Shown: positions 1 to 6,922 of the stretch, one piece after another | Position numbering within the stretch: the stretch's first letter is position 1 | How the letters are laid out: each line of letters starts with the position of its first letter | From: T3Sed10-241 sp036796255 | GTDB taxonomy: Bacteria > Bacteroidota > Bacteroidia > Flavobacteriales_D > Cryomorphaceae | Direction: 5' to 3' | NCBI GenBank assembly: GCA_036796255.1 | Contig: DAIRDH010000090.1 | Location: forward strand, 1-10,206 | DNA: 10,206 nucleotides | Made by a program: the position numbers and the translations under genes | Notes under the pieces: model-generated | What the model was told of the DNA's origin: nothing | The model's database searches: none | What the model saw: the letters and a program-made list of their open reading frames with translations, nothing else

Positions 1-55
1 GCAGAAATTCGAGAAAGGAGCACACGGCGGGCACTTTACGGATGATTTGAAGTAG
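1..55 (+). CDS. 3' end of an unidentified gene (partial)
   Basis: A frame open from base 2 encodes about 17 residues ending in HGGHFTDDLK and stops at TAG 53-55. The gene begins left of the window, so only its tail is visible and no family can be assigned. It is the most protein-like of the three forward frames here, but the stretch is so short that this could be chance. If real, it would be the gene immediately upstream of the decayed antitoxin-like sequence. Confidence 0.3.
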   Translation, partial: QKFEKGAHGGHFTDDLK

Positions 56-113
56 GCCGAGCGTTGACAAGATCATTTGCAAACAGAATGACTTTCAAAT
101 TGATTGGTTCTAA

Positions 114-371
114 ATCAATACCATTACAACGCTGGAAGCACTGCCAAACCGCCTTATCGATAAAATTCTTGATACCAAGAATGAAAAGCTCTTTAAATCC
201 ATTAATGAGATATTTAAATCAACCGGGTAAGAGAAGGTGGTTGAACTGAATGCTTACCAGATGGCAATGATTCAAATGGGATTGGCCGATATTGAAAAAG
301 GCAATTTAATTTCGGAAGAGGATGTGGAGAAACGTGACAGGACATTATGGACAGGGCATTGCACGCTGTAG
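114..371 (+). pseudogene. Decayed antitoxin-like gene (Bacteroidota TA family)
   Basis: One frame reads LEALPNRLIDKIL, then TKNEKLFKSINEIF, an in-frame TAA at 228-230, and continues in the same frame with ELNAYQMAMIQMGLADIEKG and LISEEDVEKRD, ending at TAG 369-371. The order (a helical N-terminal part on 'TKNEKL', then a C-terminal 'GxxDIxxGxLISEEDVEK' segment) resembles small antitoxins paired with RelE/ParE-type toxins in Bacteroidota; this match is from memory of the family. Two defects indicate decay: the frame opens after TAA 111-113 with no ATG, GTG or TTG before the conserved part, and the internal TAA falls where CAA (Gln) would fit. An ATG at 88 lies in a different frame, so a frameshift near the start is possible. 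No toxin follows in the next 140 bases. Confidence 0.5.
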
Positions 372-512
372 CATCAGCAAATAGAGCTACAGAACTAGGA
401 CTTAAACCCATATTGCCGGTCAGTCAGCACTTCAGATCATATCGGCTTGAGCTTCTCATATTTTTTCGCAAATTTGTCTGTGTTAGCATAACAACCATTC
501 CATACAACCTGC

Positions 513-1241
513 ATGTACCGCACTGTAATCATTGACGATGACCCGCTTTCGCAAGAAATTCTCAAGGACATCATTCATTCTGATATCGATGATTGCATCA
601 TTAGCGAGGTGTACAGCTCTGTGAATGAAGCTATAGCCGGATTACCAAGGCTCGATTTCGACCTGCTTTTTCTCGACATGGAGCTCCAGGACGGTTATGG
701 ATTTGACGTGCTCAAAGCTTTGACGGAAGTCAATTTTGAGGTCATCATCACCACCATGCACGATTCGTTTATGCTGGAAGCCATCAAGCATTCGGCCATT
801 GACTACCTGATGAAACCCATCACAAGCAAAGCATTGAAGGAGGCCATGGAGCGCTTTGAGCTGCGCATGGCCAGGCGAAGGGCTTTGGAAGCAGCATCGA
901 GCAACAAACCATTGCCAAAGAACAGATTGGTGATCCCAAATCAGAACGGTTTGGTGCTCGTCGAGATTGAAAACATACTGCGCATGGAATCGGAAGGGGC
1001 TTATACCCGCATTGTGATGGCCGGCGGGGCAAGCCATCTCGCTAGTAAAAATCTTGGTTTTTACGAAAGTCAACTCGCCCAGCATGACTTCACGCGGGTG
1101 CACCACAGCCACCTGATCAACATGCGCCATGTGGCCAAATATGTCAAAGGCGAAGGTGGACACGTAGTCATGACCGACAATGCATTGGTGGACGTATCGC
1201 GCAGGCGAAAGGAAGAATTCATGCGCCGGCTGGGGTCCTGA
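513..1241 (+). CDS. LytTR-family response regulator
   Basis: A 242-residue two-component response regulator of the LytR/AlgR type, expected to be a cytoplasmic DNA-binding transcription factor. The receiver domain spans about residues 1-120: the acidic cluster D8-D10, phosphoacceptor D55 in the context LLFLDMELQDG, the Thr80/Thr81 switch position, and K101 in YLMKPI. The LytTR DNA-binding domain spans about 137-240 and includes the family-typical segment FTRVHHSHLIN (193-203) and the terminal VSRRRKEEF. Length and layout are normal for the family. The ATG at 513 is the only plausible start, since an in-frame TAA lies at 489-491 and the receiver begins at residue 3. No histidine kinase is visible in the window, so it is an orphan here. 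It lies 373 bp upstream of the STAND operon in the same direction, and control of that operon is possible but unproven. Confidence 0.95.
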   Translation: MYRTVIIDDDPLSQEILKDIIHSDIDDCIISEVYSSVNEAIAGLPRLDFDLLFLDMELQDGYGFDVLKALTEVNFEVIITTMHDSFMLEAIKHSAIDYLMKPITSKALKEAMERFELRMARRRALEAASSNKPLPKNRLVIPNQNGLVLVEIENILRMESEGAYTRIVMAGGASHLASKNLGFYESQLAQHDFTRVHHSHLINMRHVAKYVKGEGGHVVMTDNALVDVSRRRKEEFMRRLGS

Positions 1242-1303
1242 TTTGGCCTTCCATGCGACTCGCTGCTGTCGAGGGCCCATGAGCAGTTGCCCGTCCTACT
1301 GAA

Positions 1304-1320
1304 GTTTACCAGATGTAAAC
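1304..1320. repeat. Inverted repeat GTTTAC-N5-GTAAAC
   Basis: Perfect 6-bp arms separated by CAGAT, 63 bp after the stop of the response regulator gene. No T-run follows, so it is not a standard terminator. A short dyad in a promoter-bearing gap could be a protein-binding site. Chance occurrence cannot be excluded at this length. Confidence 0.35.
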
Positions 1321-1357
1321 CTAAACCTGCCACTTGTCAATTCAGTCTTTTAGAAGA

Positions 1358-1372
1358 TGGAAAAGTGTTCCA
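1358..1372. repeat. Inverted repeat TGGAA-N5-TTCCA
   Basis: Perfect 5-bp arms separated by AAGTG. Its centre lies 53 bp from the centre of the dyad at 1304-1320, about five helical turns. The two dyads differ in sequence, so they need not bind the same protein. Short dyads like this occur by chance. Confidence 0.25.
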
Positions 1373-1614
1373 CCTTGTTGCCACCAAGTTCATATTCATC
1401 TCAATTATTGACCTATGACAATGCGCAAACACAGCGAGAACCACAACTCTAAAAACCTCATTTATAATGCGCTGTACACATTTAGGGAGATGGCAGGAGT
1501 CTTGAATATGGCATACACCTTTCTAACCTCAGACATTAAATTTTACAACACCCTGCATGGCAAATAATTAAAAGATAAAGTCTATCTTCACTTCAATAAC
1601 CAACCTCAACCAAA

Positions 1615-4600
1615 TTGACCGCTTCAACCACCATACCACACACCGGGCTGCAATCCAATCCTTTTCCGGGTCTGCGTTCATTTCTCGACAGTGAAAGCCA
1701 TTTGTTTTTTGGAAGGAAAACGCATGTAAAAGAGGTTCGGGACAAGTTAGAGCAGAACCATTTTGTGGCGATCGTAGGCACTTCCGGCACAGGCAAGAGC
1801 TCATTGGTGAGGGCTGGCTTGCTGCCCTCCATGCACAAGGAATTGAACAAAGAGGGCGAACCCCTTTGGCGGCTTATAACCATCACTCCCGGGGGGAGTC
1901 CGCTGCAGAACCTGGCCAATGCCATTTCACACAATTTAGGCGGAAGCCAGAACCCCAAAGCAAATACCGAAACCATACTCAGCCTGCTCAAAGAGAGCTC
2001 ACTGGGATTGGTGCAGGCGATACGGCCTTTGCTGCCTCCAGGCGAGCGCTTGCTGCTCCTTGTCGATCAATTTGAGGAAGTTTTCCGCTTCTCTGACGAG
2101 GCTGCCAACGAATCGAAAGCGCTGTACGATGCCTTTGTGCAAATCATCACCGACACCGTGAGGCAACGCGATGTGCCCGTATATGCGATACTGACTTTGC
2201 GCTCCGACTTTTTGGGCGACTGTGTGGATTATGAAGGCCTTCCGGAAGCCATCAACGACGGTCACTACCTGGTGCCGAGGATGAACCAGCAGCAATTGCG
2301 CGAAGCCATTACTGGCCCGGTGGATATGGCCAAAGGCAAAATTTCGCCCAGGCTCATCCAGCACATCCACCAGCACCTTGGGCACAACGCCGATCAACTC
2401 CCTGTGCTGCAGCATGCCATGATGCGTACCTGGGACTATTGGACAGCGCACACCAGTGGAGGTGAGCCCATAGACCTGAAACACTTTGAAGCAGTGGGCG
2501 GATTGGGCAATGCGCTCTCATCGCATGCTGACGAGGCCTTTGGTGAGCTTGACAGCAAACAGCAAGAACTGGTTGAGCAGCTTTTCAAGTGCCTCACCAC
2601 CAAGCAGGCCGACAACCGCGGTGTACGCCGCCCTCTTTCCCTTGAGGAACTTGCATCGATCACAAGTCACACCGAGGCTGAAGTCCTCGCCTGCTTGAAA
2701 CCCTTCCGGAAAGCCGGCCGCAGCTTCATATTGCCAGGGCTTGAGGTAGCTGCCCACTCTGATACCATCTTCGACATCTCACACGAGAGCCTCATGCGGG
2801 GCTGGAAGCGCCTCACTGCCTGGGTCGATGAGGAAATGGAATCGGCTGAGCTCTACGAACGCATTTGCACCGCTGCCCTTCTGCACAAGCGTGGTGCATC
2901 GGCACTGTGGCGCAACCCGGAGCTTCAACTGGCCCTTGACTGGAAAGAAAGGCAACAACCCTCCACGGCATGGGCGGCACTGTACAACCCACATCTCGAG
3001 GCTTCGCTCGTATTTTTGAAAGCCAGTGAAGATGCCCACCGCGAAGAGCGACGCCGAAAGCGTCAGCGCACGGTCATCGTGCGCAGTGCAGTAGTCACTT
3101 TCGTGGTGGTGGTGAGCATACTCGCGGCCTGGGCGATGAACCAAACCCGCATAGCCGAAGCAAAAACCGTAGAGACCGAACTTAAAAAAATTGAAGCCCT
3201 GGAGCAAAAAGGCCTCGCTGAAACAGCGCGGGAAGAAGCCTTGAAAGCATCAGAACTTGCGGAAGCAGCCCGTTTGCGTGCTGAGGAACAGGCTACTATA
3301 GCAGAGGCCCAAGAGCGTATTGCGCAGGAAGAACGCAGCAAGGCACAGCTTTCGGCCATGCGTGCGCTCAAGGGTGAAGAGCAGGCACTTGCGCAGAAGG
3401 AGCTGGCCGATCAACAAACGCGGCTGGCGGAAATCCAAAAGCTCAAGGCCGACTCAGCCAAAATTGAATCCCAGCGCCTACGATTGATCGCTACAGGCCA
3501 GAAGCTTGCATTTGAATCGGCTCAAATAAGCCAAAATCCCGAACTCGCCGGACTGCTGGCCATCACCTCATACGACCTTGCCAAAACCAACGGAGGTCGC
3601 ACCAATGACGGTACACTCTATGCTGCGGCGGCAAAAGCCATGCGGGAGTTGAGCCCTGAGCACTCATCAGTGGTGATGCGGCACAATGAAAGTCTGATGG
3701 CACTGAATGTAGGCGACGGAAAACTCAATTATGTAGACCAGGCTTTAAAGGCTGCCAGCTTTCAATTGCCCGATTTCAGCCCAATTCAAAATAGCTCGCT
3801 GCGCAATCTGGGAAAATCGCCCGACAGGATATTTATTTTGGCTGGCGGCAAAGGCACCGCTATTGCAAAAGCCGATTACAGTATACAGTTCGATAACCAC
3901 GAGGGTGCCTATGGCGGAATGAACCCCGCCATAGGGCACACCGACCTGGTGCGCGCGGCAGTGGCACCCACCCACATGGGCGAAGTATATACAGGTGGCC
4001 GCGACAGACAGTTTATACACTGGAAAAGCGACGGATCGATGAAAATGTATGAATTCCCCTCGCGCATCCGCACCCTCACGCTGGTGGAAGGTGGTGAATA
4101 TGACTGCCTCATAGGCTGCGAAAATGGAAAGGTGTATTCCTTCAGGGCCCGGGACGGGCAGCGGGAAACACTGCTAGCCCGGGCCGGGAGCCGCGTGGAA
4201 ACAATTGCAGTGTCGCAATCGGGTAATTACACGGCGATCGGTTATTCTGACGGTGTAGTGCAGCTATTGAAGGGTAGAAATCCCTTAAAGGAAATCGCCT
4301 GTGCCGGATCCATTTCCCACCTATGCTTTGATGAGCAACGTGATATCCTTGCAGTAGCCACAGCAGGCAAGCAGCTCAACCTATACGCACTTTCGAGCCT
4401 CTCATCCCTGCCCATCAGCATCACCCTGGAGCGGAGCATTGAAGCCATGGACCTGGACAATGCCGCAGGCGATCTCTATGTGTACACCAATGACAGGGCG
4501 CTTCAACGGTTTCCTGTACTCACGGAAAGCCTGATTGACAACCTTCAGGGAAAGATAAAGCGGAAACTAAGCTTTGAGGAGTGGAATACCTTTCTGGGCG

Positions 4601-4653
4601 ATGACATCCCCTATCCATACGGCAATGGCGAACAAACCTATATAGCGCAATGA
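1615..4653 (+). CDS. Membrane-anchored nSTAND1 NTPase with coiled coil and degenerate WD40-type propeller
   Basis: A 1012-residue STAND P-loop NTPase. The domain opens with the family signature NPFPGLRSF (15-23) and HLFFGR. Walker A is GTSGTGKSS (55-63), Walker B is LLLLVDQFEEVF (146-157), a sensor-like LTLRSDF lies at 193-199, and the helical part carries QLPVLQHAMMRTWD (261-274) and ISHESLMRGWKRL (388-400). An Arg-rich stretch (476-490) precedes one membrane helix (about 487-507), then a Glu/Ala-rich coiled coil (about 510-625), a short helical linker, and about seven degenerate blades (about 690-968). The tail, with EEWNTFLGDD, resembles the tail of STAND-WD40 proteins. There is no N-terminal effector domain. 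The start is TTG: the frame opens after TAA 1597-1599 and no ATG precedes the signature. By the positive-inside rule the NTPase is cytoplasmic and the C-terminal half periplasmic (inference). It likely acts as a nucleotide-driven switch; its ligand is unknown. Confidence 0.92.
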   Translation: MTASTTIPHTGLQSNPFPGLRSFLDSESHLFFGRKTHVKEVRDKLEQNHFVAIVGTSGTGKSSLVRAGLLPSMHKELNKEGEPLWRLITITPGGSPLQNLANAISHNLGGSQNPKANTETILSLLKESSLGLVQAIRPLLPPGERLLLLVDQFEEVFRFSDEAANESKALYDAFVQIITDTVRQRDVPVYAILTLRSDFLGDCVDYEGLPEAINDGHYLVPRMNQQQLREAITGPVDMAKGKISPRLIQHIHQHLGHNADQLPVLQHAMMRTWDYWTAHTSGGEPIDLKHFEAVGGLGNALSSHADEAFGELDSKQQELVEQLFKCLTTKQADNRGVRRPLSLEELASITSHTEAEVLACLKPFRKAGRSFILPGLEVAAHSDTIFDISHESLMRGWKRLTAWVDEEMESAELYERICTAALLHKRGASALWRNPELQLALDWKERQQPSTAWAALYNPHLEASLVFLKASEDAHREERRRKRQRTVIVRSAVVTFVVVVSILAAWAMNQTRIAEAKTVETELKKIEALEQKGLAETAREEALKASELAEAARLRAEEQATIAEAQERIAQEERSKAQLSAMRALKGEEQALAQKELADQQTRLAEIQKLKADSAKIESQRLRLIATGQKLAFESAQISQNPELAGLLAITSYDLAKTNGGRTNDGTLYAAAAKAMRELSPEHSSVVMRHNESLMALNVGDGKLNYVDQALKAASFQLPDFSPIQNSSLRNLGKSPDRIFILAGGKGTAIAKADYSIQFDNHEGAYGGMNPAIGHTDLVRAAVAPTHMGEVYTGGRDRQFIHWKSDGSMKMYEFPSRIRTLTLVEGGEYDCLIGCENGKVYSFRARDGQRETLLARAGSRVETIAVSQSGNYTAIGYSDGVVQLLKGRNPLKEIACAGSISHLCFDEQRDILAVATAGKQLNLYALSSLSSLPISITLERSIEAMDLDNAAGDLYVYTNDRALQRFPVLTESLIDNLQGKIKRKLSFEEWNTFLGDDIPYPYGNGEQTYIAQ

Positions 4654-5684
4654 AGCGATCACTCCTCCATATTATTCTGCTGGTCACTGCGCTTGGCTTA
4701 CAAACGTTTGCGAATGCTCAAAGCGACCCCTGTATTGCTACCCTCAAAGATGCACAAACGCGCGCCGATCAAGGCTGGTATGATGAGGCGATCAGCATGC
4801 TTAACACAGCTCTGACAGACTGTAAATTTTCACGAGAAGATGAAATTGAAGCCCGCAAATTGCTCATAATTCACTATTTGCAAATCGACTACCTCGAAGA
4901 AGCCGATGCCTCAGCAGCGCGAATCATGAAGCTCAGCCCCAACTTTGAACCGGATCGATTGCGTGACCCCATACAGCTGGTGAAGATATTTAGGAAGTAC
5001 AAACCAGCCCCTGTTCTCAACATAGCAATCACGGGAGGGGTAAACTTCTCACAGATCGAATTGCTCCAGGCATACTCCATCATTCCCGGTCCTGAAATCA
5101 CGGACCGCACAACCTACAATGGGCTTAATGGGTGGCAAATCGGACTGAAAGTTGAAAAAAAAGTGTGGTCGCAGTTTTGGATCATAGCATCGACACAATT
5201 TCGCAATAGCGCATATGAAGCTCAGAAAGACAGTGTACAAGACCAACGTATAAGCTATAACGAGCAGCTGAGTTTTGTCGACTTTGCAATCACTGGACGG
5301 TATTACATAGGCAATTGGCCACTGCAGCCTTTTGCAGAAATAGGTGGTCAATACACCCTGCTCAACAGTGCGCTTGGAGAGTTGTCGCGACCGGGAACAA
5401 CAGATCTTGTAAACCGCCTGGAACAGCGAAACAGGAACTTTAGCTCCTATCATTGGGGAGGAGGCTTGGCATACACCAAAAAAGGAATTTCTATTCGTCT
5501 CGGTGTACAGGTGCACACTTTTAGTAAAAACTTGGTCAATCCCGAGACAAGATTTGACAACCTGGATGTGATTTTCAAATATTTCTATTTGGACAATGAC
5601 ATCGTAATGAATCATTTGCAGGTAAATATTGGCCTTGCTTATGCCATTCGATACAGGAATATACTTCAAAACCGGTCGCAATGA
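4650..5684 (+). CDS. Outer-membrane protein: TPR-like N-terminal domain plus beta-barrel
   Basis: A 344-residue exported protein. The signal peptide covers residues 1-23, with a hydrophobic core and likely cleavage after ANA. Residues about 26-118 are helical and TPR-like (GWYDEAISMLNTAL, then a second pair around HYLQIDYLEEADASAARIM), ending in SPNFEPDRLRDP, a form I associate with Bacteroidota outer-membrane proteins. Cys28 and Cys58 bracket the first hairpin and could form a disulfide. Residues about 120-335 show alternating beta-strand patterns rich in Gly and aromatic residues (for example NIAITGGVNFS, FVDFAITGRYYIG, FAEIGGQYTLL, HLQVNIGLAYAIRY), consistent with a small barrel of roughly eight strands. 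Its ATG overlaps the STAND stop codon as ATGA, which suggests translational coupling. The TPR-like part would face the periplasm and could contact the periplasmic half of the STAND protein (inference). Confidence 0.82.
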   Translation: MKRSLLHIILLVTALGLQTFANAQSDPCIATLKDAQTRADQGWYDEAISMLNTALTDCKFSREDEIEARKLLIIHYLQIDYLEEADASAARIMKLSPNFEPDRLRDPIQLVKIFRKYKPAPVLNIAITGGVNFSQIELLQAYSIIPGPEITDRTTYNGLNGWQIGLKVEKKVWSQFWIIASTQFRNSAYEAQKDSVQDQRISYNEQLSFVDFAITGRYYIGNWPLQPFAEIGGQYTLLNSALGELSRPGTTDLVNRLEQRNRNFSSYHWGGGLAYTKKGISIRLGVQVHTFSKNLVNPETRFDNLDVIFKYFYLDNDIVMNHLQVNIGLAYAIRYRNILQNRSQ

Positions 5685-6922
5685 AACTCCTAGCCAAAAT
5701 GATATTGGTTCCTTTTGTGCTCTTCATCTCTTGCGGTAAAGAGATAAGTGAACCGGATCGAGCACTTACTCCAACAGCCCTCTTCGCATATGAGTTGGAG
5801 GATGTATTCAATGTCATCGAACTCACTCCCGGTGAAGGGGTGGCCCTGATTACTTATACGGACAGGTCTGAATTTTACAATTTCATGCTCGTTAAAAATG
5901 ATGGCGAATTGCTCTGGACCAGCCGCTTCAGAGTAAGAGTGAATCCTGGGAGCGCACTAGTGCAATTCATTCAAGTGATCGCAATGCCTGATGGCACCTT
6001 CGGAGCACTTTACCAGAAAGGGCTGTACATCATTGATTTAGATGGAAGTATAAGCCCTCAACCCCAAGCAGTGTTTAACGAATTGGGATTTAATAGTCAG
6101 GATCATATTCGGGTACTGGATGACGGTACTTTTCTCATAGCGGGCCAGGTTTTCTTGGGGGGTAACCGCGGATTCATCGCTGCATTCACTGCCAATGGCA
6201 CCATGCTTTACCGCCATTTATTGACCATCAATGTGGGAGGTACCACCCACTATACCAGCAGCACTCCCCTGCCTGATGGCAGTTTCTTGTTTGCCGGCAC
6301 CTTCACCAGCAATGTTCCAAGTCTTGATAACTCTTTCTTCATCAGTAAATTGACAGCTCAAGGCAACTTGCTGTGGACCAAAATTCATCCCTTTAGCCCC
6401 TTTGAAACCGCACCGCTCAACATTAGCCAGTTCTTGACCGTTCAGGGACGTGATCTATTGCCGTTAAGGGATGGTAGCTTCGTATACCTGCTCAACCCTC
6501 GGGGTCCGGAATTGGCTGATCAACGCATGCGATTGGTATATGTAAATGACGAAGGTGATGAAATCCTTCCGCATTCATTTATCAATCACGCAGCCATCAA
6601 TACCACAAACTTCAGTTTAGGCGCTCGCCGCGCAGCCATGGTGCTTAATAGTGATGGCAGTATTACAGGACTGGGTACCACGGCTTATCCCATAGCGCTT
6701 GGCAACGTATTTCTAACTGCTCCATTGAGCTATAGCGAACCACAAAGGAGCTTTTATTTCAACTTGGATGGCAATGGGCAACCTCAATTTACGGACGATA
6801 TTGACCGCAATTACAGCAATGCCTTCACAGCCATTGCCAAACTCAGTGATGGTCGCACCATGATAGCCGGAACGCAACTCGCCCTCGGTATAGATTTACA
6901 GATTATTACCCTCATATTATGA
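5681..6922 (+). CDS. Propeller-like lipoprotein
   Basis: A 413-residue predicted lipoprotein. The N-terminus is a lipoprotein signal peptide ending in FISC, with lipid-modified Cys18; the mature start CGKEISEPD is polar and acidic. The body has irregular repeats in which a 'DG-x-aromatic-hydrophobic-x-G' strand (PDGTFGAL, LDDGTFLIAG, LPDGSFLFAG, LRDGSFVYL, LSDGRTMIAG) alternates with a segment ending in 'G-x-L-x-W' or similar (NDGELLWT, AQGNLLWT). This is the usual look of a beta-propeller. No catalytic motif is visible. Its ATG overlaps the preceding barrel gene as ATGA. It resembles the next gene in design and is probably a diverged duplicate of it. The acidic residues after the cysteine could favour surface exposure, but I cannot decide periplasmic or surface location. 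The molecular function is not recognised; ligand binding or scaffolding is the general expectation for such a fold. Confidence 0.75.
   Translation: MKLLAKMILVPFVLFISCGKEISEPDRALTPTALFAYELEDVFNVIELTPGEGVALITYTDRSEFYNFMLVKNDGELLWTSRFRVRVNPGSALVQFIQVIAMPDGTFGALYQKGLYIIDLDGSISPQPQAVFNELGFNSQDHIRVLDDGTFLIAGQVFLGGNRGFIAAFTANGTMLYRHLLTINVGGTTHYTSSTPLPDGSFLFAGTFTSNVPSLDNSFFISKLTAQGNLLWTKIHPFSPFETAPLNISQFLTVQGRDLLPLRDGSFVYLLNPRGPELADQRMRLVYVNDEGDEILPHSFINHAAINTTNFSLGARRAAMVLNSDGSITGLGTTAYPIALGNVFLTAPLSYSEPQRSFYFNLDGNGQPQFTDDIDRNYSNAFTAIAKLSDGRTMIAGTQLALGIDLQIITLIL

Larger units (their letters stand above)
1242..1614 (+). other. Intergenic region upstream of the STAND operon
   Basis: This is a 373-bp stretch without a convincing gene. 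It most likely holds the promoter and leader of the operon that starts at 1615. I see no clean match to the Bacteroidota -7 element TAnnTTTG and no strong stem-plus-T-run terminator for the regulator gene. It contains two short inverted repeats (listed separately), a tandem TAAACC-TAAACC at 1316-1327, and a 50-codon ATG frame at 1415-1567 that resembles nothing known to me. Confidence 0.6.

Noticed and set aside
64..249. Forward 61-codon frame at the left edge
   Set aside because: Its frame differs from the antitoxin-like reading and the translation looks random apart from the ATG at 88, which may be the relic's original start before a frameshift.
439..466. Possible terminator: TGAG-CTT-CTCA stem followed by six T
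   Set aside because: The stem has only four base pairs and no GC-rich core, too weak to call.
347..535. Forward 62-codon frame between the antitoxin relic and the response regulator
   Set aside because: No recognisable features; it overlaps both the end of the relic and the start of the regulator gene.
642..1280. Long minus-strand open frame of 212 codons opposite the response regulator
   Set aside because: It lies antisense to a clear LytTR regulator, its translation is rich in His, Gln and Val with no recognisable domain, and it is best explained as a codon-usage shadow.
1415..1567. 50-codon ATG frame in the gap before the STAND gene
   Set aside because: No signal peptide, no known motif and no evident ribosome site; a frame of this length is not unusual by chance. 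It could be reconsidered if conserved in related loci.
1242..1614. Search for the Bacteroidota promoter pattern (TTG ... TAnnTTTG)
   Set aside because: No site matched both elements at proper spacing; the closest -7-like strings had two or more mismatches.
1593..2484. Minus-strand frames of 132 and 161 codons opposite the STAND P-loop region
   Set aside because: They are antisense to the Walker motifs of the NTPase and have no family features.
5049..5681. Minus-strand open frame of 210 codons opposite the barrel gene
   Set aside because: It covers the antisense of a well-supported exported protein and shows no signal peptide or domain.
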